A stretch of 42,947 nt of DNA from assembly GCF_002869745.1 (NCBI RefSeq), contig NZ_PNOS01000042.1, forward strand, positions 1 through 42,947, read 5' to 3'. Numbering within the stretch: the first letter of the stretch is position 1; every line of letters begins with the position of its first letter. The translations under genes were made by a program, and so were the position numbers. Positions 24,946 through 34,819 of the stretch are shown here, one piece after another. Below the pieces are notes generated by a model, which searched no databases, was not told where the DNA came from, and saw nothing but the letters and a program-made list of their open reading frames with translations. This stretch comes from Oceaniglobus roseus (GTDB lineage Bacteria > Pseudomonadota > Alphaproteobacteria > Rhodobacterales > Rhodobacteraceae).

Positions 24946-25761
24946 TCAGAACAGGTGCGCGAGGGTCAGCGCCACGGGCAGCAGCCCGCCGAGGTCCGAC
25001 CCCGAGGCCAGGCCCTGCGTCGCCGTCAGGGTCGTCAGGCCGCAGGCCGTCCCGGTCAGCGCCAGGGCACGGGAGGTGCCCGCGATGGTGCCGCCGCGGA
25101 TCAGGTTGTAGGTCATCAGCCCGGCGCCGATCGGCAGGCTCAGCACCATCACCGTGGTGTTCAGCGCATAGAGCGTGACGGTCTCGCAGACATTGTGCTG
25201 CTCGCGCTCGGACGCTTCCGGCAGAACCGCCTCGACCGTCGCGTCCAGTCGGGCGCGAAGCTCGGCACGGGCCTTGTCGAAGAAGTCCGGATCGAGCGTG
25301 TCGAGCTTGCCGGCCGGCGCCGCGGCTCGCGGGGCAGCCGACAGGCTGGTGCCGACAGTGGCCAGCGTCGCCGGCTCGGGACGGGCCGAGGGCACGGCAT
25401 AGGTCTTGTCCTCGTGCCGCCACAGCACCCGGTGCGGCGTGATCTGGCCGAAGATCTGGAGCGTCGCCGCGGTGAGCGCGCGGAACCGCCGGTCGGCAAC
25501 GCCGTCCCCGCAGGAGCCGTCGCGGGGCGTTTCGGCGCTGATCTGGATCTGCGACGGCCGGTCGGTATCGCAGGCGACGGTGACGATCAGCTTGGCGCTG
25601 ATGTACTGAAGCTCGCAATCCTCGGACATGCCGACGACGTCGAACACGAACCCCCGCCGCTCCAACGCCTTCGTCAGCGGCGCGGCCATCGCCTCGAGGT
25701 TGAACGCAACCTTGCCGTCGTAATGCAGGACCGCCAGGCTCTCATCGTACCTTCTGGACAT
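24946..25761 (-). CDS. Unrecognised protein with C-terminal membrane segments
   Basis: 271 residues from the ATG at 25761, chosen because GGAGC lies 5-9 bases upstream; an ATG at 25779 has no good site. I do not recognise the family. Residues ~1-110 look like a soluble alpha/beta domain (LERRGFVFDVVGMSEDCELQ, then LIVTVACDTDRPSQIQISAE) with three cysteines. Next comes a Pro/Ala linker (~120-150) and a charged helix (DFFDKARAELRARLDATVEA). The C-terminal ~80 residues are hydrophobic, with one clear membrane segment (VTLYALNTTVMVLSLPIGAG) and one or two weaker ones ending at AHLF. The soluble part therefore probably faces the cytoplasm on an inner-membrane tail. It converges with the DUF3445 gene at a 6-base gap and lies downstream of the glnA terminator. 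Confidence 0.75.
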   Translation of the reverse strand: MSRRYDESLAVLHYDGKVAFNLEAMAAPLTKALERRGFVFDVVGMSEDCELQYISAKLIVTVACDTDRPSQIQISAETPRDGSCGDGVADRRFRALTAATLQIFGQITPHRVLWRHEDKTYAVPSARPEPATLATVGTSLSAAPRAAAPAGKLDTLDPDFFDKARAELRARLDATVEAVLPEASEREQHNVCETVTLYALNTTVMVLSLPIGAGLMTYNLIRGGTIAGTSRALALTGTACGLTTLTATQGLASGSDLGGLLPVALTLAHLF

Positions 25762-25920
25762 CTCTTGCTCCACGTTCATGGATCTGTTCAACCTGAGATT
25801 GCCGAGCAAAAGAGAAAAGAATGAGGCGGGAAACGCGCCTTTTCGGCATCCGGAACGGTTTTCGCGGGGCGGGAGGGCGGTTTCGGCAATCATCCGCCGA
25901 CAACAGGCGGAAAAGCGCAA

Positions 25921-25942
25921 GGGGCGCCCCGAAGGACGCCCC
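25921..25942 (-). terminator. glnA intrinsic terminator with UUCG tetraloop
   Basis: On the minus strand, a 9-bp stem (one G-U pair) closes on C(TTCG)G, the very stable tetraloop, 26 bases after the glnA stop. The sequence beyond includes CTTTT. This fits an intrinsic terminator for the glnB-glnA transcript. Confidence 0.75.
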
Positions 25943-25968
25943 CGCACCGCTGTCGCACAAGGGAGGTG

Positions 25969-27375
<1,407 letters not shown>

Positions 27376-27459
27376 GTGACTTTTCTTCCCTTGAAGTTTC
27401 GTTGGTATCAGGCGCCGGGCCGCGGCGCGGATCGGGACGCGGCGGAAACCGCCCGCGCG

Positions 27460-27819
<360 letters not shown>

Positions 27820-27915
27820 CTACATCGGGTCAGACCACTTCCGCCCGCCGGTCACAATTCGGCAGGCCGACGGGGCGCCGTGGCGGCGGGGGAAATCTCG
27901 AAGGAGCGCCTAAAA

Positions 27916-27972
27916 ATGCAGCACATGGATCAATTCACGGGCGGTTTTGAAACCCGCCGCGACGCGGCATGA
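27916..27972 (+). CDS. 18-residue leader ORF overlapping the nnr start
   Basis: Encodes MQHMDQFTGGFETRRDAA and ends in TGA that overlaps the nnr ATG as ATGA. It has a good ribosome site (AAGGAG, 10 bases before its ATG), whereas nnr has no Shine-Dalgarno-like sequence of its own. This is the expected layout for translational coupling. The last third includes a near-inverted repeat, GGCGGTTT with AAACCCGCC. Whether the peptide itself matters is unknown. Confidence 0.55.
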   Translation: MQHMDQFTGGFETRRDAA

Positions 27973-29522
27973 GCGCGCTGCTGACCTCGGCCGAGATGCG
28001 CGCCCTGGAACAGGCCGCGATCACCGGAGGCAGCGTCACCGGGCTGGAGCTGATGGAGCGTGCGGGGCGCGGCGCGGTCGAGGCGATGCTGGCGGAATGG
28101 CCCGCGCTGGCGTCCGGCGGACACCGGGCCGCGGTGTTGTGCGGCCCCGGCAACAACGGCGGCGACGGCTTCGTGGTGGCGCGGCTGCTGCACGACCGGG
28201 GCTGGGAGATCACGCTGTACCTGTTCGGCGATCCGGCGAAGTTGCCCCCCGATGCGCGGACCAACCACGACCGCTGGTGTCAGCTCGGAAAGGTTCTGCC
28301 CTGGCCCGGTCCGGACACGCCCCATGATCCCCGGAACAGCGATCTGATCGTCGATGCCCTGTTCGGTACGGGGCTGACCCGGGGCCTGTCCTTCGACAGC
28401 GGCTTCGGGTCGATGCTGCCCGGGCGGGACCTGCGAAACCAACCGGGGTCGCCGCGCGTCGTCGCGCTCGACGTGCCTTCCGGGCTTTGCAGCGACAGCG
28501 GGCGGCTGCTGGAAGGCGACGCGCTCCGGGCCGACCTGACCGTCAGCTTTCACAGCCTGAAGGCGGGTCACGTGCTGGCCGAGGGGCCTCATCTGTGCGG
28601 GAAGGTTGCGGTCTGCGACATCGGCCTGTCGGGGCCGGGGGGCCGCGTGGCACGGCTGGTCGGCCCCCCGCACCGCCAGGTCGGCACCCGCGCCGACCCC
28701 TTCGGGCGGCCGCAGCACAAGTTCGACCACGGCCACGCCCTGGTGCTGTCGGGCGGCGTCGGCCACGGCGGCGCGGCGCGGATGGCGGCGCGCGGGGCGC
28801 TCCGGATCGGGGCGGGGCTGGTGACGGTGGGCTGCCCTCCCGCGGCGCTGATCGAGAACGCGGCGCAGCTGACCGCGATCATGCTGAAAAGCGTCAAGGA
28901 CGCCGATGCGCTGGCCGACATGCTGGAGGACAGCCGGCTCAACGCGCTCTGCGCCGGGCCGGGGCTGGGGCTGGATCCGCGGGCGGCGGCGCTGGTGGGG
29001 TGCGTGCTGAAGGCGCGGCGGCCCACGGTGCTGGACGGCGACGCGCTGACCCTCGTGGCGCGCGACCCGGAGCTGTTCGCCGTGCTACACCGGGACTGCG
29101 TGCTGACGCCCCACGGCGGCGAGTTCGCGCGCCTGTTCCCCGACATCGCCGACCGGCTGGCCGAACCGGAGGTGCACGGCCCGGCCTATTCCAGGCTCGA
29201 CGCGGCGCGCGCCGCGGCGGCGCGGGCGGGAGCCTGCGTGCTGCTGAAGGGGCCGGACACGGTGATCGCGGCGCCCGACGGCAGCGCCGCGGTGCATGCC
29301 GCCGCCTACGGGCGCGAGGCGCCCTGGCTGGCCACGGCGGGGGCGGGCGACGTGCTGGCCGGGTTCATCGCGGGACTCCTGGCGCGCGGACTGCCGCCGC
29401 TGGAGGCGGCGGAAAATGCGGCGTGGCTGCATGTCGAATGCGCGCTGGACTTCGGCCCCGGCCTGATCGCCGAGGACCTGCCCGAGCGCCTGCCCGCAGT
29501 GCTGCGGCGGCTCTCAGACTGA
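27969..29522 (+). CDS. nnr: Bifunctional NAD(P)H-hydrate epimerase/dehydratase
   Basis: Repairs hydrated NAD(P)H: the N-terminal YjeF_N domain epimerises R- to S-NAD(P)HX and the C-terminal domain dehydrates it using ADP. 517 residues, usual for the fused form. N-domain: LLTSAEMRALEQAA, LCGPGNNGGDGFVVARLL, a conserved ALDVPSGL. C-domain: HALVLSGG, CAGPGLGLD, LDGDALTL, TPHGGEFARLF, and the catalytic-type Gly-rich WLATAGAGDVLAGFI. No ribosome site is visible before the ATG; translation is probably coupled to the preceding leader ORF. The last 9 bases overlap the convergent HAD gene. Located beside glnBA, as often in this group of bacteria. Confidence 0.96.
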   Translation: MSALLTSAEMRALEQAAITGGSVTGLELMERAGRGAVEAMLAEWPALASGGHRAAVLCGPGNNGGDGFVVARLLHDRGWEITLYLFGDPAKLPPDARTNHDRWCQLGKVLPWPGPDTPHDPRNSDLIVDALFGTGLTRGLSFDSGFGSMLPGRDLRNQPGSPRVVALDVPSGLCSDSGRLLEGDALRADLTVSFHSLKAGHVLAEGPHLCGKVAVCDIGLSGPGGRVARLVGPPHRQVGTRADPFGRPQHKFDHGHALVLSGGVGHGGAARMAARGALRIGAGLVTVGCPPAALIENAAQLTAIMLKSVKDADALADMLEDSRLNALCAGPGLGLDPRAAALVGCVLKARRPTVLDGDALTLVARDPELFAVLHRDCVLTPHGGEFARLFPDIADRLAEPEVHGPAYSRLDAARAAAARAGACVLLKGPDTVIAAPDGSAAVHAAAYGREAPWLATAGAGDVLAGFIAGLLARGLPPLEAAENAAWLHVECALDFGPGLIAEDLPERLPAVLRRLSD

Positions 29523-30224
29523 CAGCGCGTCGAGCGCGTCGATCACCGCGCTAGCCCCGGTCTCGGCCAGCTTCCGCCCGTGTTCGGCGCGGATCCCGGC
29601 CAGATGCGCGCCGCCGGTGAAGCCGACCGACCGGATGCCCGCCGCCTTCGCCGCCATGATGCCGAAGGGCGAATCCTCGATCACGAGGCAGTCCCTTGGC
29701 GCGACGCCCATCGCCGCGGCGGCGTACAGGAACAGGTCCGGCGCCGGCTTGCCCCGCACCACCATCTCGGCGCTGAAGACATGGGGAAAGCGGTGGGTCA
29801 GGTCCATCGCGCCAAGCGCGACGCTGATCCGCTCGAAGGTGCCGCTGGAGGCGATGCAGTAGGGCAGCCCGCGCGCGTCCAGCCGGTCGAGCAGCGCCGG
29901 CAGGCCCTGCACCGGCGCCAGCTCGGCGCGGAAGCGGTCGTAGAGGACGGAATGCCAGGCGGCCTCGAACCCCTCGGCCGGGCCATGGGGCGAGCGCGCG
30001 GCGACATCGGCGGCGATGGTGGCAAGCGAGGCGCCGAGGTAGCGGTGGCGCACGTCCTCCTCGCTGCCCGCGATGCCAAACTTTTCCAGCACGTCGCGCA
30101 GGGAGGTGAGCGAGATGATCTCGCTGTCCGCCACCACCCCGTCGAAATCGAAGATGACGAGCGACGGGGCGCCGAAGGGATCGCTGCCTCCAGGCGGGGC
30201 CGCGGCGGGTTCATCCTGGGCCAT
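29514..30224 (-). CDS. HAD family phosphatase
   Basis: 236 residues. HAD motif I DFDGVVADS (Asp26 nucleophile, Asp28), motif II serine/threonine in IASSGT, and the later KPAPDLFL and VIEDSPFGIMAA (motifs III/IV). A four-helix cap lies between motifs I and II, so it belongs to the beta-phosphoglucomutase/phosphatase-like subclass. It starts 9 bases after the stop of the ABC ATPase gene and is in its operon, so it probably acts on a phosphorylated intermediate of the polyol/sugar this system imports; the substrate is unknown. The 3' end overlaps nnr by 9 bases. Confidence 0.9.
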   Translation of the reverse strand: MAQDEPAAAPPGGSDPFGAPSLVIFDFDGVVADSEIISLTSLRDVLEKFGIAGSEEDVRHRYLGASLATIAADVAARSPHGPAEGFEAAWHSVLYDRFRAELAPVQGLPALLDRLDARGLPYCIASSGTFERISVALGAMDLTHRFPHVFSAEMVVRGKPAPDLFLYAAAAMGVAPRDCLVIEDSPFGIMAAKAAGIRSVGFTGGAHLAGIRAEHGRKLAETGASAVIDALDALSV

Positions 30225-30233
30225 GACCGCCCC

Positions 30234-31253
30234 CTAGCGCAGCGCGTGGCCGGCCGAATCGAACTGGTGCAGCCGCGCCTCGGGGATCGCGAGGCCGATC
30301 TCGGACCCGACCGGCGTCTCGTCGTCGCCGTTCACGCGCACCACCAGCTCTCCGGCGCCGCCCTCCCGCGCGGTGTAGAGCAGCGTCTCGCCACCCAGCC
30401 GCTCCTTCACCGTCACCGTGGCGTCGAGGTTGCCCTGCCCCTTCGCCACCGGCGCGAAATGCTCGGGACGGCAGCCGATGAAAGCCGTCTCGCCCTTCAG
30501 GTCCAGGCCGCGCACCCCCGCCTTGTCGAAGACGTTCATCGCGGGCGAGCCGATGAACTCGGCCACGAATCGCGAGACGGGCCGGTGGTACAGCTCCATG
30601 GGCGAGCCCACCTGCTCGACCCGGCCGCGGTTCAGCACCACGATCTTGTCGGCCATGGTCATCGCCTCGACCTGGTCGTGGGTGACGTAGATCATCGTCG
30701 CCTTCAGCTGCTTGTGCAGGCTCTCCAGTTCCACCCGCATCTGCACCCGGAGCTTGGCGTCGAGGTTCGACAGCGGCTCGTCGAACAGGAACACCTTGGG
30801 GTTCTTCACGATCGCCCGCCCGATCGCGACCCGCTGGCGCTGGCCGCCCGAAAGCTGGCCGGGCTTCCTGTCGAGATAGTCCTCAAGTTGCAGCACCCGC
30901 GCCGCCTCGGCGATCCGCTCTTCCCGGAGCTTCGGGTCGAACCTGTTGACCTTCATCCCGAAATCCATATTCTCGCGCACCGTCATGTGCGGGTAGAGCG
31001 CGTAGGACTGGAACACCATCGCGATGTCGCGGGCGGAGGGCTCGGCGAAGGTCACGTCGTTGCCGTCGATGGTGACGCGGCCCGAATCGATGCCCTCCAG
31101 CCCCGCCAGCGTCCTCAGCAGCGTGGACTTGCCGCAGCCTGAGGGGCCGACGAAGACCACGAACTCGCCCTCGGCGATGTCGAGGCTGACATCGAACAGC
31201 GCCTGCATTCCCCCGTAGGACTTGTTGATCCCCTTGATCTCGATCCCGGCCAT
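30234..31253 (-). CDS. Polyol/sugar ABC transporter ATPase (UgpC/MalK class)
   Basis: 339 residues from the ATG at 31253 (GGAGGAGGG upstream). Walker A GPSGCGKST (36-44), Q-loop VFQSYALYPHMTV, signature LSGGQRQRVAIGRA, Walker B VFLFDEPLSNLD, H-loop VTHDQ. A C-terminal TOBE-type regulatory domain (~235-339) includes IGCRPEHF. One such subunit dimerises to power the CUT1 importer encoded divergently at 31413-34522. Separating the ATPase from the binding protein and permeases in the opposite orientation is unusual; the shared promoter region should keep them co-regulated. Confidence 0.94.
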   Translation of the reverse strand: MAGIEIKGINKSYGGMQALFDVSLDIAEGEFVVFVGPSGCGKSTLLRTLAGLEGIDSGRVTIDGNDVTFAEPSARDIAMVFQSYALYPHMTVRENMDFGMKVNRFDPKLREERIAEAARVLQLEDYLDRKPGQLSGGQRQRVAIGRAIVKNPKVFLFDEPLSNLDAKLRVQMRVELESLHKQLKATMIYVTHDQVEAMTMADKIVVLNRGRVEQVGSPMELYHRPVSRFVAEFIGSPAMNVFDKAGVRGLDLKGETAFIGCRPEHFAPVAKGQGNLDATVTVKERLGGETLLYTAREGGAGELVVRVNGDDETPVGSEIGLAIPEARLHQFDSAGHALR

Positions 31254-31315
31254 GGCCGCGCCCTCCTCCGCTTCCGTCGCGCCGCGGGGCGGGCGACCAG
31301 ATGTTGCCGTTGCGT

Positions 31316-31357
31316 TACTTTTGTATTGACATCGGCCCGAGATCAATACTTTTGTAT
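31316..31357. promoter_or_regulatory. Divergent promoter region with paired operator-like repeats
   Basis: Two exact 11-base copies of TACTTTTGTAT at 31316-31326 and 31347-31357, 31 bp apart (about three helical turns), so both face the same side of DNA. Each has internal dyad symmetry (TAC-TTTT-GTA). A half-site in opposite orientation (TACAAA) follows at 31367. A perfect -35 box TTGACA at 31326-31331 sits between them for the plus-strand genes; the -10 would fall within the second repeat. Placement between the ATPase operon and the binding-protein operon suggests a repressor acting on both, most simply the SorC protein encoded at 34820. Confidence 0.6.
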
Positions 31358-31412
31358 CTCCACCAGTACAAATGAATGTTTGCACAGTCTGCATTTGTCA
31401 GGGAGGACACCA

Positions 31413-32756
31413 ATGACACTGAAGAAGCTGCTCTGTTCGGCCGCCATCGCGACCGCACTGGCCACCGGCGCCCATGCGCAAAGCGACGGCTGGAGCCTCG
31501 CCAAGGCCGCCGAACCCTACAAGGGAACGACCGTCGACGTCGTGTTCCTGCTGCGCCCCGGCTACGAGGCCATAGAGGCCATGCTGCCGGAGTTCGAGAA
31601 GGAAACCGGCATCAAGATCAACATCATCAAGCACCCCTACGAGAACGCGCTCGGCGAGCAGGTGCGCGACTTCGTGGCCGGGGGCGACCTGGACATCGCG
31701 CTGATCGACCTCGTCTGGATCGGCAGCTTCGCCGAGAACGGCTGGATCGTCCCGGTCGACAAGATCAGGGAGCAGTATCCCGACATCATCGACCCCGATC
31801 TCGACATGGCCGACTTCTTCCCGCTGACGCTGGACGCCTTCGGCACCTGGGACGGCACCGTCTACGGCCTGCCCTTCGACAACTACTCGGGGCTGATGTT
31901 CTACAACGCCTGCATGCTGAAGGACGCGGGCTTCGACGGGCCGCCCGAGACTTGGGAAGAGCTGAAGGACACCTATGGCCCGGCCCTGACGAAGGACGGC
32001 AAGTACGCCTTCGCGCTTCAGTCCAAGCGCAACGAGACCCAGTCGGCCGACAGCTTCGCCCGGGTGATCTGGCCCTTCGGCGGCTCGTTCCTGGACGACA
32101 ACTTCAAGTCGAACCTGATGTCCGAGGGCTCGCAGGCCGGTCTGAAGTTCCGTCAGGACCTGATGCAGTACATGCCCGACGGCATCGTCGCCTATGACCA
32201 CGCCGAGACCGTCAACGCCTTCGCCCAGGGCGACGTGGCGATGATCACCGAGTGGTCGGCCTTCTACTCCTCAGTCGTGTCGCCCGACACCTCGGCGGTG
32301 GCCGACTGCGTCGAGATCGCGCCCGAGCCGAAGGGCCCCGCGGGCCGCAAGCCCGCGCTCGGCGGCTTCTCCCTTGCCGTGGCCGAGCAGGCCGACGAGG
32401 CCGAGAAGGCGGCCGCCTGGCTGTTCATCCAGTGGGCGACCTCGAAGGCCAACGCGAAGGAATACGTCGAGCGCGGCGGCGTCTCGGCCCGGCAGTCGGT
32501 GTACAACGACGAGGAGCTCGCGAAGAGCAAGAAGTTCATCCCGGCGCTGGTGGAAAGCTGGCAGGAGGGCGTGCCGGAGTTCCGCCCGCGCTTCGCCGAA
32601 TGGCCCGAGATCACCGAGATCGTGCAGGAGTGGGGCACGAAGATGATGCTCGGCGAAGTCTCGACCGAGGACGGCGCCAAGGAGATCGGCACCCGCATGG
32701 AAGAAGTGCTGGACGCCGCCGGCTACTACGACGGCAAGAAGCCGCTCGTCCAGTAA
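31413..32756 (+). CDS. Polyol/sugar ABC transporter binding protein (CUT1 type)
   Basis: 447 residues, extracellular solute-binding family 1. Signal peptide 1-23 (MTLKKLLCSAAIATALATG, cleavage after AHA). Mature features: MLPEFEKETGIKINIIKHPY, DIALIDLVWIGSFAENGWIV, YGLPFDNYSGLMFYN, and GDVAMITEWSAFYSS, the usual family-1 landmarks. GGGAGG lies upstream of the ATG at 31413. First of three importer genes; it resembles binding proteins for sugar alcohols and disaccharides. Ribitol or a related pentitol is inferred from the enzymes downstream. Confidence 0.92.
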   Translation: MTLKKLLCSAAIATALATGAHAQSDGWSLAKAAEPYKGTTVDVVFLLRPGYEAIEAMLPEFEKETGIKINIIKHPYENALGEQVRDFVAGGDLDIALIDLVWIGSFAENGWIVPVDKIREQYPDIIDPDLDMADFFPLTLDAFGTWDGTVYGLPFDNYSGLMFYNACMLKDAGFDGPPETWEELKDTYGPALTKDGKYAFALQSKRNETQSADSFARVIWPFGGSFLDDNFKSNLMSEGSQAGLKFRQDLMQYMPDGIVAYDHAETVNAFAQGDVAMITEWSAFYSSVVSPDTSAVADCVEIAPEPKGPAGRKPALGGFSLAVAEQADEAEKAAAWLFIQWATSKANAKEYVERGGVSARQSVYNDEELAKSKKFIPALVESWQEGVPEFRPRFAEWPEITEIVQEWGTKMMLGEVSTEDGAKEIGTRMEEVLDAAGYYDGKKPLVQ

Positions 32757-32833
32757 GGCCATCGCCCCCGACAACCGGCCGGGCGCCCGTCGCGGCGCCC
32801 GGCCCCTTCGCTCCGGTCATGGGAGGACACGGC

Positions 32834-33700
32834 ATGCGCGGCCAGGTTTCACGGCGCACGACCCTCGGCTTCATCGGCCCGGCCGTCTTCGGCCTCGCCA
32901 TCGTCGGCATCGCGCCGCTGCTCTATGCCGTCTGGACCTCACTCCACTTCTTCAACCTGACCAAGCTGGCCCGGGTCGAGTTCATCGGGCTCGAGAATTA
33001 CTGGACGGTGCTGACCGACGGCGTGTTCTGGCAGGCCATGGGGCGCACCTTCTTCCTGCTCGCCACCGCCCTGCCCCTGCAGATCGCGCTCGGCCTCGGG
33101 ATCGCGCTGCTCCTGCACCAGCCGGGGCTGACGCTGGTCAAGACGCTGGCGCGGCTGTCGCTGGTGCTGCCGATGGCGACGACCTATGCCGTGGTCGGCC
33201 TCCTGGGCCAGGTGATGTTCAACCAGAAGTTCGGGGTGGTGAACCAGCTTCTGGGGGGCGCCAACATCAACTGGATCGGCGATCCGACCAACGCCTTCGC
33301 CATGATCATCTTCTGGGACGTCTGGCAGTGGACGCCCTTCGTCGCCCTCGTCCTGCTCGCCGGCCTGACCATGGTGCCGGGCGAGGTGGAAGAGGCCGCG
33401 CGGCTGGAGACGAACAGCTGGTGGACGATCCTGCGCCACGTCCAGCTGCCGTTCCTGCTTCCGGGGCTGACCGCGGTGCTGATCCTGAGGACCGCCGACA
33501 CGCTGAAGCTGTTCGACATGGTCTTCACCCTGACCCGGGGCGGCCCGGGTGCGGCGACCGAGTTCATCTCGCTGATGATCCAGCGGGTCGGCTTCCGCGG
33601 CTTCGACCAGGGGCTGGCCTCGGCCCAGGCGGTGATCCTGCTGATCATCACCATCATCCTCGCCCGGATCTACATCCGCGTCTTCTACAAGGAGGTCTGA
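32834..33700 (+). CDS. ABC transporter permease 1 (MalF/UgpA class)
   Basis: 288 residues with six membrane segments. Begins RTTLGFIGPAVFGLAIVGIA; the EAA coupling loop is EEAARLETNSWWTILRHVQLP. GGGAGG lies 7 bases before the ATG at 32834; another in-frame ATG at 32819 lies before that site and is less likely. It pairs with the next permease, 3 bases downstream. Confidence 0.92.
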   Translation: MRGQVSRRTTLGFIGPAVFGLAIVGIAPLLYAVWTSLHFFNLTKLARVEFIGLENYWTVLTDGVFWQAMGRTFFLLATALPLQIALGLGIALLLHQPGLTLVKTLARLSLVLPMATTYAVVGLLGQVMFNQKFGVVNQLLGGANINWIGDPTNAFAMIIFWDVWQWTPFVALVLLAGLTMVPGEVEEAARLETNSWWTILRHVQLPFLLPGLTAVLILRTADTLKLFDMVFTLTRGGPGAATEFISLMIQRVGFRGFDQGLASAQAVILLIITIILARIYIRVFYKEV

Positions 33701-33703
33701 GTC

Positions 33704-34522
33704 ATGCGCCGCCAACGCTCCACCCTCTGGCAGCTCGTGCTTCTGGCCGGGGTGATCCTGCTCTGCGTCTTCCCGTTCTACTGGATGGTCACGACCTCGC
33801 TGAAGACGCAGATCGTGGCGCTCGAGGCGCCGCCGGTCTGGATCTTCGAGCCGACGCTCGATAACTACCGCGAGGCGCTGTTCGAGGACGGGGTGCTGCG
33901 GACGCTGGTCAACTCGCTGATCATCGCCGTCTGCACGACGCTGCTGGCGCTGCTGCTGGGGGTGCCTGCCGCCTTCGCGCTCGCCCGGTTCGAGTTCCGC
34001 GGCAAGAAGGACCTGTGGTTCTGGTTCATCACCAACCGCATGGTGTCGCCCATCGTGCTGGCGCTGCCGTTCTTCCTGATCGCGCGCAACCTCGACCTGC
34101 TCGACAAGCACATCACGCTGATCCTGATCTACCTGACCTTCAACCTGCCGATCGTCATCTGGATCGTCACCGACCAGTTCCGCGGCATCCCCTACGACCT
34201 CGACGAGGCGGCGCGGCTGGAAGGCGCCTCGCAGTTCACCATCATGCGCAAGATCTGCCTGCCGCTGGCGATGCCCGGCGTGGCGGTGTCGGCGATCTTC
34301 TCCTTCATCTTCTCGTGGAACGAGCTGATGTTCGGCCTGATCCTGACCCGCTCGGACGCCAAGACCGCGCCGGCCATGGCGGTGTCGTTCATGGAGGGCT
34401 ACGACCTGCCCTATGGCAAGATCATGGCGACCTCGACGCTGATCGTGATCCCGGTGCTGATCTTCGCGCTGATCGCCTCGAAACAGCTGGTGCGCGGGCT
34501 GACCATGGGGGCGGTGAAGTGA
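33704..34522 (+). CDS. ABC transporter permease 2 (MalG/UgpE class)
   Basis: 272 residues, six membrane segments. The N-terminus LCVFPFYWMVTTSLKTQ is typical. The EAA loop is DEAARLEGASQFTIMRKICLP. The end, FALIASKQLVRGLTMGAVK, is the family C-terminus (usual form G-x-x-x-GAVKG) but stops one residue short of the usual Gly. It begins 3 bases after permease 1. Downstream is a 297-base gap containing the structured repeat. Confidence 0.93.
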   Translation: MRRQRSTLWQLVLLAGVILLCVFPFYWMVTTSLKTQIVALEAPPVWIFEPTLDNYREALFEDGVLRTLVNSLIIAVCTTLLALLLGVPAAFALARFEFRGKKDLWFWFITNRMVSPIVLALPFFLIARNLDLLDKHITLILIYLTFNLPIVIWIVTDQFRGIPYDLDEAARLEGASQFTIMRKICLPLAMPGVAVSAIFSFIFSWNELMFGLILTRSDAKTAPAMAVSFMEGYDLPYGKIMATSTLIVIPVLIFALIASKQLVRGLTMGAVK

Positions 34523-34596
34523 GGGGGGTGGCCTCCAGTGGCGTCGCCTTCGCTCCGGGCATCGCCGCAGTCTCCGAAGTCTCCGCTCTGCGCAAA

Positions 34597-34688
34597 GGGC
34601 AGCCCCCGGCCGCCGGGCGGGGGAAAAGCCCCCGCCCGGGGGGGCGGTCGGGGGCTGCCCGGCGTGCCGCCGGGCGGGACATCTGCGG
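34597..34688 (+). repeat. Structured GC-rich repeat, copy 1
   Basis: In the 34523-34819 gap. An outer 12-bp stem (34597-34608 with 34649-34660) encloses a 9-bp hairpin (34615-34623 with 34629-34637). An alternative hairpin, GCCCGGC (34657-34663) with GCCGGGC (34669-34675), shares bases 34657-34660 with the outer stem, so the two folds exclude each other. Bases 34649-34688 match 40748-40787 at about 33 of 40 positions. In the alternative hairpin, one C-G pair here (34663/34669) is G-C in the other copy, a compensatory change. Confidence 0.75.
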
Positions 34689-34819
34689 CGGTGTGCCAAA
34701 CGGCAAACGGGTAACCCGTTCTGCCCTATCACGCGCCGCCGCCCCCTCCCCGCGGGACATCCCCGCCCTCCCGCATTACATCTCCGCTCCAAGGCCATAG
34801 CCCCAAGGAGACCGGAGCC

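Noticed and set aside
34523-34819. Small protein gene in the gap before the SorC gene
   Set aside because: Frames are driven by GC-rich repeats; no start with a ribosome site and no family features.
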